Shown here piece by piece: positions 6,497 through 12,700 of a DNA stretch of 12,755 nucleotides. A program made the position numbers and the translations under genes. The stretch's first letter is position 1, and each line of letters opens with the position of its first letter. Source of the stretch: JBAZKV01 sp964443545 (GTDB lineage Bacteria > Margulisbacteria > WOR-1 > JAKLHX01 > JBAZKV01); NCBI GenBank assembly GCA_964443545.1, contig CAYUCV010000030.1, forward strand, positions 1 through 12,755. Reading direction: 5' to 3'. The notes under the pieces are model-generated. The model saw only the letters and a list, made by a program, of their open reading frames with translations. It was not told where the DNA came from and made no database searches.

Positions 6497-7267
6497 TCAG
6501 CGCAAATAAACGAACAGCTTAAAGATCTCTCCCCCCATCTGCTCGACCAGCTGGCTGATGTGCCCGATCAAAAGAGGCAGGCTCAGCAGGATGGCAATGA
6601 GGCCTAAAGAAGGCTTAACCTGGAATCCCAGCATGAACACATTGACCTGAGGAGCCACACGGCTTACTATGCCGAAGGCAAAGTCCGAAAGAAATATAAG
6701 CAGTATCGCAGGTATCGCCAGCTGGATCGCGATGAACCAAAATGTGGTGCCAATCTCCAGCACCTGGGATATAAAAGCGCCCGAAAGGTTGATTGGAGCG
6801 GCCATTGGAAGCGCCTTAAAGCTGTTGTGGAGCCCGGCAAGTATCAGATGATGACCGTTGACTATGAGGAACACAACGATCGCGATAAAAAAGGTAAGTC
6901 TTCCTACTATGGTCGATATGCCTCCGGTGGTCGGGTCCATTATCGTTGCAATACTCATACCCGTCTGGAGATCTATAATATCCCCGGCTGCCTGGACCGC
7001 CGCAAAGATGACCTGTGCGACAAAACCTATGGTAAAACCTATAATGAATTCCTTGACCAGGAATAGCGCAAAGATGACCGCGCCGTCAAAGACCGGAACG
7101 GGTCCCGGCACTGTGGACCATAATACCAGGGAGATCCATACAGCCAGAGCGGTCTTTGCTAAAGAAGGGAATGTCCTGGCGCTAAAAAGGGGTGCCTCGA
7201 AAAAGATCCCTGCCACCCTTGCCAGGATCAGCAAAAAGATGTAGAGCTGGGGCAGAGTGACTACCAT
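6497..7267 (-). CDS. fliR: Flagellar export gate protein FliR
   Basis: FliR is a membrane subunit of the FliPQR export channel. The 256-residue protein is almost entirely hydrophobic helices, of normal length for the family. Recognisable features are the N-terminal LILARVAGIFFEAPLFSAR (13-31), the conserved QAAGDIIDLQTGMSIATIMD (91-110), and the C-terminal RVAPQVNVFMLGFQVK segment with the PQxNVFxxGFxxK pattern. Its ATG (7267) directly abuts the fliQ stop codon, so translation is probably coupled. Order fliP-fliQ-fliR-flhB-flhA is the common bacterial arrangement. Confidence 0.98.
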   Translation of the reverse strand: MVVTLPQLYIFLLILARVAGIFFEAPLFSARTFPSLAKTALAVWISLVLWSTVPGPVPVFDGAVIFALFLVKEFIIGFTIGFVAQVIFAAVQAAGDIIDLQTGMSIATIMDPTTGGISTIVGRLTFFIAIVVFLIVNGHHLILAGLHNSFKALPMAAPINLSGAFISQVLEIGTTFWFIAIQLAIPAILLIFLSDFAFGIVSRVAPQVNVFMLGFQVKPSLGLIAILLSLPLLIGHISQLVEQMGGEIFKLFVYLR

Positions 7268-7537
7268 TTACCTTGCCATTCCCGGGATATTGGCCCAGAG
7301 GCTTATCGTAAAATCAAGGAGCATTGATATCAGCCACGGGGAAGCCAGCGCTATGACAGCAAGGACCGCTATCATTTTTGGCACAAAGGTAAGGGTCTGC
7401 TCCTGTATCTGCGTTACCGCCTGAAAAAGGCTGATGACAAAACCGACAAGCAGTCCCAGTCCCACTGCCGGCAGAGATACCAGAAGTATCACTGTGACGC
7501 CGTTGTACATTATCTGTGTTACAAAATCCTGGGTCAT
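7268..7537 (-). CDS. fliQ: Flagellar export gate protein FliQ
   Basis: An 89-residue protein of the exact FliQ size and layout: two hydrophobic hairpin helices (about 13-40 and 53-80) separated by the conserved polar turn QAVTQIQEQTLTFVPKM (39-55). In known systems four FliQ copies pack around the FliP5-FliR1 core to form the export gate. The ATG at 7537 lies 1 nt beyond the fliP stop, with no clear Shine-Dalgarno, which points to coupled translation. Confidence 0.98.
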   Translation of the reverse strand: MTQDFVTQIMYNGVTVILLVSLPAVGLGLLVGFVISLFQAVTQIQEQTLTFVPKMIAVLAVIALASPWLISMLLDFTISLWANIPGMAR

Positions 7538-7538
7538 G

Positions 7539-8273
7539 TTATAAAAAGCTCATCATGAGCCCTCTTGTTATCAGGTTCCAGCCGTCGGCAAGAACGAACA
7601 AAAGGATCTTAAAAGGCAGAGACACCATGACAGGAGATAGCATGAACATGCCAAGCGACAGAAGCACATTGGCCACAACAAGGTCGATCATTATGAAAGG
7701 TATGAAGAGCAGAAAGCCTATCTGAAAAGCGGTCTTAAGCTCGCTTATCATAAAAGCCGGGATCAGAACATAGGTGGGAACATCGTCAAAGGTCTTAGGT
7801 CTGCTGATGCGGGAGAACTGGATGAACAGCGAAAGGTCCGCCTCTCTCGTCTGCCTGAACATGAATTTTCGCAGCGGCTGCATCCCGGTCTCAAAAGCCT
7901 TGACCTGGCTTATCTTGCCCTGATTGTAGGGGATAACGGCTTTTGTGTTTATCTCGTTCCATACCGGCGTCATTATGAAGGCGGTCATAAAAAGGGAAAG
8001 CCCTATTATTACCGAATTGGGAGGCACCTGCTGTGTGCCAATAGCGGTCCTTGCAAGCCCGAGCACTATTATGATCCTGAGGAAAGAGGTGACGGAGATC
8101 AAAAAGAACGGGACAAGTGTTATGAGCGCCAGGGTCACCAGCAACTGAACGCTGTTGCTAAACTGCTCCGGGGCAAAAACGGTCCTCATGTCCAGAATGC
8201 CTATGGGCTTTGCCGCATGGGCGGCTCCGGACAGCAATAAAAGCGCCGCTGCCAAAGTTATTTTTCTTGCCAT
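7539..8273 (-). CDS. fliP: Flagellar export gate protein FliP
   Basis: FliP forms the core ring of the flagellar type III export channel. The 244-residue protein starts with a cleavable-type signal sequence (1-20, ending AAHA), as known FliP proteins do. Conserved blocks are SFLRIIIVLGLARTAIGTQQ (63-82), VPPNSVIIGLSLFMTAFIM (83-101), and IPAFMISELKTAFQIGFLLF (171-190) with FIMIDLVVANVLLSLGM (193-209). The end, FKILLFVLADGWNLI, is also typical. The ATG at 8273 is preceded by GAGG that overlaps the fliO stop. No truncation or frameshift is seen. Confidence 0.98.
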   Translation of the reverse strand: MARKITLAAALLLLSGAAHAAKPIGILDMRTVFAPEQFSNSVQLLVTLALITLVPFFLISVTSFLRIIIVLGLARTAIGTQQVPPNSVIIGLSLFMTAFIMTPVWNEINTKAVIPYNQGKISQVKAFETGMQPLRKFMFRQTREADLSLFIQFSRISRPKTFDDVPTYVLIPAFMISELKTAFQIGFLLFIPFIMIDLVVANVLLSLGMFMLSPVMVSLPFKILLFVLADGWNLITRGLMMSFL

Positions 8274-8280
8274 CTTGGCC

Positions 8281-8652
8281 TCAGAGCTTTCCTTCTATTT
8301 TGTCGATCTTTGCTATATGTTTGTTGGAAACAACGATAAGCCAGGAGGCGTCCGCGACTTTTATGATGTAGGAAGTGACCTGCGGCTCCAGAACGACCTT
8401 GTCTTCCACCTGGATAAAGCGTCCTTTGGTGGACGGCGAGAATTTTGGTATCAGGTATTTTGCGGCGATAAAGATAAGTCCGAATACGACAGCAAGAGAA
8501 AAGACCAGCTGAATGACATATCCAAAAGTGACAGGCCCCGAAGAGGCAGAAACGGTCACCGTCTCCGCTGTGGCAAAGAATCCTTGCTCAACCGCAGCGG
8601 CCCTGGAGCAAAACAGCACGGCCAAGGATAAGACAGCGAACAATGCTTTCAT
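8281..8652 (-). CDS. fliO: Flagellar assembly protein FliO
   Basis: FliO is a membrane protein that helps the FliP ring assemble. The 123-residue protein has a signal-like N-terminus (1-20), one membrane helix at about 43-67 (VIQLVFSLAVVFGLIFIAAK) and a short cytoplasmic domain with the FliO pattern of a beta-rich segment, IQVEDKVVLEPQVTSYIIKV (80-99), ending WLIVVSN. Its ATG overlaps the fliN stop by 4 nt (ATGA), and fliP follows after 7 nt. The sequence family is weakly conserved, so the call rests on layout plus position between fliN and fliP. Confidence 0.92.
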   Translation of the reverse strand: MKALFAVLSLAVLFCSRAAAVEQGFFATAETVTVSASSGPVTFGYVIQLVFSLAVVFGLIFIAAKYLIPKFSPSTKGRFIQVEDKVVLEPQVTSYIIKVADASWLIVVSNKHIAKIDKIEGKL

Positions 8653-8954
8653 TGGATGTTCACTTTTGTGATCCTGATCCCGTAATTGTCGTCAACAGCC
8701 ACGACCTCGCCGTTTGCCACCGTCTGGCCTCCGACCTTGATCTCGAGCGTATCGCCGAAGAACTTGTCCAGAGAGATTATTGAGCCTTCGGACAGCTCGA
8801 GCATTTCCCTAAGCGATAGCTTTGTTCTGCCAAGTTCCACTGTTGCTTCGACAGGGATATCGGCCAGGACTTTCTGGTCTATCTTTCCAGCGGAGGAATC
8901 CGCTCCCAGCTCCGAGAACCTGACCTTTTCCACTCCAAATTCTTCGTTATCCAA
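8649..8954 (-). CDS. fliN: Flagellar motor switch protein FliN (TTG start)
   Basis: A C-ring protein of 101 residues. Residues about 28-101 form the SpoA (surface presentation of antigens) domain: VLADIPVEATVELGRTKLSL (29-48), then LELSEGSIISLDK (52-64) and VGGQTVANGEVVAVDDNYGI. The N-terminal 28 residues are acidic and variable. There is no CheC-type phosphatase or FliY extension. The start is a TTG at 8954, not an ATG; a strong AGGAGG (8962-8967) with a 7-nt spacer decides it, and no in-frame ATG lies upstream after the fliM stop. FliN pairs with FliM, encoded just before it, to form the rotor switch and to help dock export substrates. Confidence 0.95.
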   Translation of the reverse strand: MDNEEFGVEKVRFSELGADSSAGKIDQKVLADIPVEATVELGRTKLSLREMLELSEGSIISLDKFFGDTLEIKVGGQTVANGEVVAVDDNYGIRITKVNIQ

Positions 8955-8961
8955 GACGATC

Positions 8962-8967
8962 CCTCCT
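8962..8967 (-). promoter_or_regulatory. Shine-Dalgarno that fixes the TTG start of fliN
   Basis: AGGAGG on the minus strand, 7 nt before the TTG at 8954 and inside the 21-nt fliM-fliN gap. It is among the strongest ribosome binding sites in the operon and makes up for the rare start codon. Confidence 0.85.
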
Positions 8968-8975
8968 TTTTGGGG

Positions 8976-10019
8976 TCAATAATGGGCCATTTGTCCTTCC
9001 ATCTGAGGCATATGGCCTATCTCTTCAGGGCTTTCATAGGCGGGAGCTTCTTCGAAGGGTTCCTCAACTACGGGCTGAGGTTCCGGGACCCTTTCGTGGC
9101 GCCTTAAGCCTTCCGAAGAGTAAACCCTGATGCCCAGCCTTTCATTCTTTATACCAGGTTGTCCGAAGAGTTTCAAGCAATCGTTGATATAAACGGGGAC
9201 AAGGTCGTTCAGCTTGGAATCGAACAGGATAACATCCCCTTCTTCCAGAAGGCAGAGTTCCTTTGCTGAGATGAAAGTCGAGCCAAGCACGGCCCTGATC
9301 TGCGAAAAGACACCGTCCTTTACGGCGGACGGAAGTTTTGAGACCTCTCTGGCGTTAAATGCTTTTCTTCCGCTTTCCAGTCCGCTCCTTAAGTAGGCGG
9401 AAGGCATGGCCAAAAACACCTTTCCGCTCTTAATGTCCCCAAAATCTATCTGGGCGGACACCAGCACAAAGGGCCCGTTCTCGCCGAACGGCTGGTCAAA
9501 GGATATGGAGGAAGAGTTGGCAAGCCTGGGGGCCAGCTCTTTTAGCGACCCTGACAGGGCTTCTAAAACACAGAGCTCAAGCACCTTTTCTTCCGTCCTT
9601 GTAAGACTTTTGGGGTCCCTGGGAGTGGGGATCAAGGCTCCGAGCGACCTGTTTATCAGACAGAGACACAGCTCCAGGCTTAGGCAAAGATAACCCGAAA
9701 GAGTTTCTTTGTCGAACAGCCGGAATTGGACAAGCGGCATATCGGCCTCTTTAAGAATGTCCGAATAATCCAGTTGTTCTATCGAGACAAGGTCCAGAAC
9801 GGAAGGGCTTTCCAGCCCGTTCTTAAGGGTCTCTATAAAACTTTCCATGTCCCGGATGTAGTTTTTGCACACCGTCTCCAGTTCTTTTTCCGAAAGCCGG
9901 ACCCTGCCTCTCAACGGAGCGCGGGCGGGCTTGGTTTCGGCAAAAGAAGGCCTGTATTTTGTCCAGTCGCCTATAGCGGCCGGCAGCAGAACCTTTTTGC
10001 TGTTCTTATTGCCTGACAT
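8976..10019 (-). CDS. fliM: Divergent flagellar motor switch protein FliM
   Basis: A 347-residue C-ring protein. The middle domain (about 45-225) is recognisable from VSIEQLDYSDIL (78-89), MPLVQFRLFD (94-103) and LCLCLINRSLGA (117-128). The C-terminal SpoA domain is at about 228-300 (GDVILFDSKLNDLVPVYIND at 261-280). Three things are odd. The N-terminus lacks the LSQxEIDALL peptide that binds phosphorylated CheY; residues 1-40 are basic and proline-rich instead. The GGxxG motif after the 'DRLFG' position is degraded to NRSLGALIP (123-131). Residues 308-347 are an acidic, Pro/Glu/Met-rich tail not typical of FliM. The ATG overlaps the stop of the hook gene (TGATG). The gene order and SpoA domain make FliM by far the best call. 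How, or whether, it receives a CheY signal is open. Confidence 0.9.
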   Translation of the reverse strand: MSGNKNSKKVLLPAAIGDWTKYRPSFAETKPARAPLRGRVRLSEKELETVCKNYIRDMESFIETLKNGLESPSVLDLVSIEQLDYSDILKEADMPLVQFRLFDKETLSGYLCLSLELCLCLINRSLGALIPTPRDPKSLTRTEEKVLELCVLEALSGSLKELAPRLANSSSISFDQPFGENGPFVLVSAQIDFGDIKSGKVFLAMPSAYLRSGLESGRKAFNAREVSKLPSAVKDGVFSQIRAVLGSTFISAKELCLLEEGDVILFDSKLNDLVPVYINDCLKLFGQPGIKNERLGIRVYSSEGLRRHERVPEPQPVVEEPFEEAPAYESPEEIGHMPQMEGQMAHY

Positions 10020-10900
10020 CAGGATACCTTATTGATGAACTGCGATATAGAATCGCTGATCATTTTTATCACCGTAAGAGAGCCGCTCATCGCTCTTTGT
10101 GTTTCCATGGCGTCCACTGTTTCCGTGATATAGAAAACATTTGAAGCCTCGATCGTTCTGGGAAGCACGACCCCTGCTTCTGTGCCCGGAGCCAGGGGTG
10201 AATTTGCAGCCCCCGACGCAGAAGAAGCTCCGTAGGTAGTTCCGTCAAGCATTGTAAGCCCCGAAGGATTGTTGAAGGTGGTCAGTGCTATCTGGTAAGT
10301 TGAAGCCGGTTCCGGCAGATACTCTATCTCGCCTCTGGTAGGATCCACTATCCTGTAATAGCGGATAACACCTTGATCGTCAAATGTCAGGTTGTATGTG
10401 ATCCCGTTCACGGTTTTGGTAGGCGGCAGATAGCTTAGGTCTATCGGGACCATGTTTCCCGAAGACCTTCCATTGCTCCTCAAAAAGCCGTAGACCTGCA
10501 TTCCGGAAGGAGTGACCAGGTTCCTGTTGCTGTCCAGCCTAAAATCGCCGGCCCTGGTGTACTGGTAGGTGCTTCCGCCGTCCTTTGATACGGTGAACAG
10601 CCCTCTTCCCTGTACATAAAGGCCGAAAGGTCCGGTAGATGTTTGTGTGTCTCCCTGGCTAAAATCAAGTCCTGTATTGGCTATCGCCACCGATCCGCCG
10701 GATTGATACGGATTGGTCCCGCCTTCCAGTCCTGTGGCGTCAGTGCCGTCCTTGTAAACATTGTTAAGCACAGTTTCAAAAGATACATACATCCTTTTAT
10801 ACCCCGTTACCGACATGTTGGTTATATTGGCGGAGGTTGCCCTAAGCCTGGAATTGTACGACTCTATCGCGTTGGCTGCCGATGACATTATATCCAGCAT
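10019..10900 (-). CDS. flgE: Flagellar hook/rod protein of the FlgE/F/G family, probably FlgE
   Basis: A 293-residue axial protein. The N-terminal helix has the family signature with RATSANITNMSVTGYKRMYV (20-39), the equivalent of 'NNIANxxTxGFK'. The centre has the core beta domain with FGLYVQGRGLFTVSKDGG (92-109), YTRAGDFRLD (113-122) and VTPSGMQVYGF (129-139). The C-terminus is the partner helix with the Asp/Met/Gln-rich ETVDAMETQRAMSGSLTVIK. Lying directly after fliK and flgD it is most likely the hook subunit FlgE. At 293 residues it is nearer in size to FlgG/FlgF (about 260) than to FlgE (about 400), so the outer D2/D3 domains must be small or absent; a rod protein cannot be excluded. 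A perfect AGGAGG (10908-10913) with 7-nt spacing precedes the ATG, in line with the many copies a hook needs. Confidence 0.85.
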   Translation of the reverse strand: MLDIMSSAANAIESYNSRLRATSANITNMSVTGYKRMYVSFETVLNNVYKDGTDATGLEGGTNPYQSGGSVAIANTGLDFSQGDTQTSTGPFGLYVQGRGLFTVSKDGGSTYQYTRAGDFRLDSNRNLVTPSGMQVYGFLRSNGRSSGNMVPIDLSYLPPTKTVNGITYNLTFDDQGVIRYYRIVDPTRGEIEYLPEPASTYQIALTTFNNPSGLTMLDGTTYGASSASGAANSPLAPGTEAGVVLPRTIEASNVFYITETVDAMETQRAMSGSLTVIKMISDSISQFINKVS

Positions 10901-10924
10901 CTTTTTTCCTCCTTATTTTTGTTC

Positions 10925-11425
10925 TTAACTTACGCTGATAACGCTCTCTGGAGTAATGAACTCCCCGTCCGCTATCTCAAGCAGGGCTTTTTCGTTCTGG
11001 ATGGCCACACTAAGGACCTTGCCTGAAACCTTTTCGCTGGTTTGAGGGTCAACCGCTGTCACTGTCTTTCCTATGAGGCTGCTCCAGATGCTAAGCTCCA
11101 TCTGCGCAGAAAGGCCCGATAAAAGAGGGCTGGTCCCGTAAGAATTGGAAAGACTGCTTAGAGAATTGTTGCCGGTGAGCGCGGAAATAGTATTGAGAGA
11201 TGCATTGGTGTTGAACATGGAATCAAAAGCTCCGCCGAAAGGGGAGGAGTCGTTGTTGTTGTCATCGGAAGAAAACAGCCCCGAAAGATCGGGCAGGGAC
11301 ATTTGCGCCAGAAGTATCCTTATGAAGTCCGTATTGACACCCCCAGATTGGGTAGAAACCCTCTGAGGTTCGGAGATCGTGTTGTTGCTGCCCGACGCTA
11401 CTATCGGAAAACTTGTTGATACCAT
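10925..11425 (-). CDS. flgD: Hook-capping scaffold protein FlgD, short form
   Basis: FlgD caps the growing hook and helps hook subunits assemble. The 166-residue protein has the N-terminal FlgD segment TDFIRILLAQMSLPDL (32-47), matching 'xxFLxLLvaQLqxQDP', and a clear C-terminal block SLIGKTVTAVD (116-126) with SGKVLSVAIQNEKALLEIAD (134-153) and a closing V-rich strand. Between them, residues 50-105 are a Ser/Asn/Gly-rich low-complexity stretch in place of the usual 'NTEFxxQLAxFSxLEQ' segment. The protein is shorter than enterobacterial FlgD (about 230) and closer to the short forms of some Gram-positives. AGGAGG (11431-11436) with a 5-nt spacer begins 2 nt after the fliK stop. Identity is supported by the conserved LIGK block and by lying between fliK and the hook gene. 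Confidence 0.88.
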   Translation of the reverse strand: MVSTSFPIVASGSNNTISEPQRVSTQSGGVNTDFIRILLAQMSLPDLSGLFSSDDNNNDSSPFGGAFDSMFNTNASLNTISALTGNNSLSSLSNSYGTSPLLSGLSAQMELSIWSSLIGKTVTAVDPQTSEKVSGKVLSVAIQNEKALLEIADGEFITPESVISVS

Positions 11426-11437
11426 GGTAACCTCCTT

Positions 11438-12391
11438 TTAGCTCCAGATATTGAACTGCACATTTGACGCTGCATAACCGAGCTTCTGCTCCAGGAACAA
11501 CCGGTCAATGGGGGCCGCTGCCTGAGGCGAAGCTGAAGAAATAAAAGAGCCTGTCAGCGGCGCCACAGCAGAATCCATATCGTCTTCTGTTTCTCTGTCT
11601 TTATTGTTTCCGCCCACAAAGACCTCCAGCCCGCCCACCGCAATGTTTGCCGAAGCCAGCGCCTGTTTTAGCTCGGCAAGATTGGTGTCAAGCAGGTCCT
11701 TTGCGGTGGAGGAGGCAAAGATCTGGATGGAGATCATGCCGTTAACCTCTTTCAGGTTCAGCTTAAGGTTCCCGAGCAGGTCCGGCTTAATATCAACGGT
11801 CAGCTCAGATTTGCCGTTCACCTTCAATAACTTTGCAGATTCAACGATCTGGCCCGCGATCAATTCTATTGACGAAAGCCGGGAAGCTCTGGCAAGGCCG
11901 TTCATAAAATTGCTCATTGGGATCAGCCCGCCGTAGGGGGCAGAAGTTATTCCCGCGGCAAAAAGCTGCTCAAGCACGAAAGAAGTATCAGAAGTCTTTG
12001 CCGGCTGCGGAGCGGTGTTTTTGCTTTGATGTCCCATCGAAGGGTCGGAGGAGCCGCTTACTGCGGCAGGAGCTCCTTTAGAAGAGCTGTTCTCCGCGTT
12101 AATGGAGACCTTATTGTCCATCTCGGCAAGAGGGCCGGAGCTGTAGGCGTAAGCCTGGGGAGCGGGTATCCTGCCGAACATGGAAGTGATGGACTCCCAC
12201 ATGCCGGCGCTTTCGAGGTCTGTTTTTGATCTTTTCTTTTTGTCCAGGCGGGAGAGGGAGGTGTTGAGGTCGATGTTAAAGTCCTTGCCGGCGTCTTTCT
12301 TGGATCTTTCGGACTGGTCCGGCTTCAAACTGCTGTCCAGATTGTATTTTGCTTCAGATACGCCGCCTATATTGAGTTCGGGGTCTTTCAT
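11438..12391 (-). CDS. fliK: Hook-length control protein FliK
   Basis: FliK is an exported ruler that measures the hook and makes FlhB switch substrate. The 317-residue protein has a long polar N-terminal part rich in Ser, Lys, Asp and Ala (1-135), as expected for a flexible ruler. The C-terminal Flg_hook domain is at about 190-262: SELTVDIKPDLLGNLKLNLK (195-214) with the L-x-P-x-x-LG pattern, then GMISIQIFASS and LAELKQALASANIAVGGLEV (238-257). A variable tail follows. The ATG at 12391 has AAGGGGA at a suitable distance. It is the first gene of the operon, behind the promoter at 12437-12465. Family members vary greatly in length; no domain is missing. Confidence 0.92.
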   Translation of the reverse strand: MKDPELNIGGVSEAKYNLDSSLKPDQSERSKKDAGKDFNIDLNTSLSRLDKKKRSKTDLESAGMWESITSMFGRIPAPQAYAYSSGPLAEMDNKVSINAENSSSKGAPAAVSGSSDPSMGHQSKNTAPQPAKTSDTSFVLEQLFAAGITSAPYGGLIPMSNFMNGLARASRLSSIELIAGQIVESAKLLKVNGKSELTVDIKPDLLGNLKLNLKEVNGMISIQIFASSTAKDLLDTNLAELKQALASANIAVGGLEVFVGGNNKDRETEDDMDSAVAPLTGSFISSASPQAAAPIDRLFLEQKLGYAASNVQFNIWS

Positions 12392-12436
12392 TTTGTCCCC
12401 TTATTTCTCCCCTCTGTATACCTATCGTTGTAGAAC

Positions 12437-12465
12437 AATATAAACTATGTATCGAAACTATTCAA
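12437..12465 (-). promoter_or_regulatory. Probable sigma-70-type promoter of the flagellar operon
   Basis: On the minus strand TTGAAT (12460-12465) and TATATT (12437-12442) are 17 nt apart, matching consensus at four and five of six positions. Transcription would start near 12430, about 40 nt before the fliK ATG. A perfect TTGACA also lies at 12468-12473, but the best -10 it has at 16-17 nt is poor (TACATA). I see no sigma-28 (TAAA-N15-GCCGATAA) or sigma-54 (GG-N10-GC) promoter here. Confidence 0.5.
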
Positions 12466-12478
12466 TATGTCAAAAACC

Positions 12479-12491
12479 CATGCCGCGGGAG
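12479..12491 (+). repeat. 13-bp direct repeat of the tRNA-Leu 3' end, left copy
   Basis: CATGCCGCGGGAG here equals 12574-12586, which is the last ten bases of tRNA-Leu plus three bases beyond. The copies are 95 bp apart. After the match the two sequences stay loosely similar (TCCCTCGACTCC against AGACTCGAACTC). This could be a tRNA remnant or a recombination scar. With no integrase or gene between the copies it is not a usable attachment-site pair. Confidence 0.6.
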
Positions 12492-12512
12492 TCCCTCGAC
12501 TCCGCTCGGGAC
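12491..12512 (-). repeat. Small hairpin repeat, copy 3
   Basis: On the minus strand GTCCC (12508-12512) and GGGAC (12491-12495) form a 5-bp stem around a core CGAGC-GGA-GTCGA. The innermost pair is C-G, where copies 1 and 2 have T-A, so the stem is kept while the sequence changes. It lies between tRNA-Leu and the flagellar promoter. A short T-run (12472-12476) lies downstream on the minus strand but too far away for a classic terminator. Confidence 0.65.
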
Positions 12513-12554
12513 CGACAGCTCTCTATAAAAGCTATATTCAAGATACAGTCCATT

Positions 12555-12577
12555 CATGCTGAGCTTGTCGAAGCATG
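12555..12577 (+). repeat. Small hairpin repeat, copy 2, abutting tRNA-Leu
   Basis: CATGCT (12555-12560) and AGCATG (12572-12577) form a perfect 6-bp stem around core TGAGC-TT-GTCGA. The right arm includes the last two bases of tRNA-Leu (12576-12577), so the element starts exactly at the tRNA 3' end. There is no following T-run. Confidence 0.75.
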
Positions 12578-12658
12578 CCGCGGGAGAGACTCGAACTCTC
12601 ACACCTTTTGGGCGTACGCACCTCAAGCGTATGCGTCTGCCAGTTCCGCCACCGCGGC
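12576..12658 (-). tRNA. tRNA-Leu (anticodon GAG)
   Basis: On the minus strand the acceptor stem is GCCGCGG/CCGCGGC, the anticodon stem TACGC/GCGTA encloses loop TTGAGGT (anticodon GAG), and a long class II variable arm (CGCC, 5-nt loop, GGTG) precedes the T arm with GAGTTCGAGTCTC. The D loop has the GG pair in AACTGGCAGA. The discriminator is A73, as required for Leu. CCA is not encoded. At 83 nt the length is normal for tRNA-Leu. Confidence 0.97.
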
Positions 12659-12671
12659 ACGCGCTGATTAT

Positions 12672-12700
12672 ATAATATATATTTTATATATACATGTCAA
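12672..12700 (-). promoter_or_regulatory. Strong promoter for tRNA-Leu
   Basis: On the minus strand a perfect TTGACA (12695-12700) is followed after 17 nt by TATTAT (12672-12677, five of six). The spacer is almost pure A/T. The start would fall near 12665, about 7 nt before the mature tRNA. The remaining bases to 12755 show no gene or RNA that I can identify. Confidence 0.75.

Noticed and set aside
12468..12473. Perfect TTGACA as -35 of the flagellar promoter
   Set aside because: At 16-17 nt the -10 would be TACATA or ACATAG, which is poor. TTGAAT-N17-TATATT next to it scores better overall, though both could be used.
12472..12512. Intrinsic terminator for tRNA-Leu formed by hairpin copy 3 and the following T-run
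   Set aside because: The T-run is about 15 nt from the repeat stem, and the stem nearest to it is only 3-4 bp. The T-run also overlaps the TTGACA of a possible promoter.
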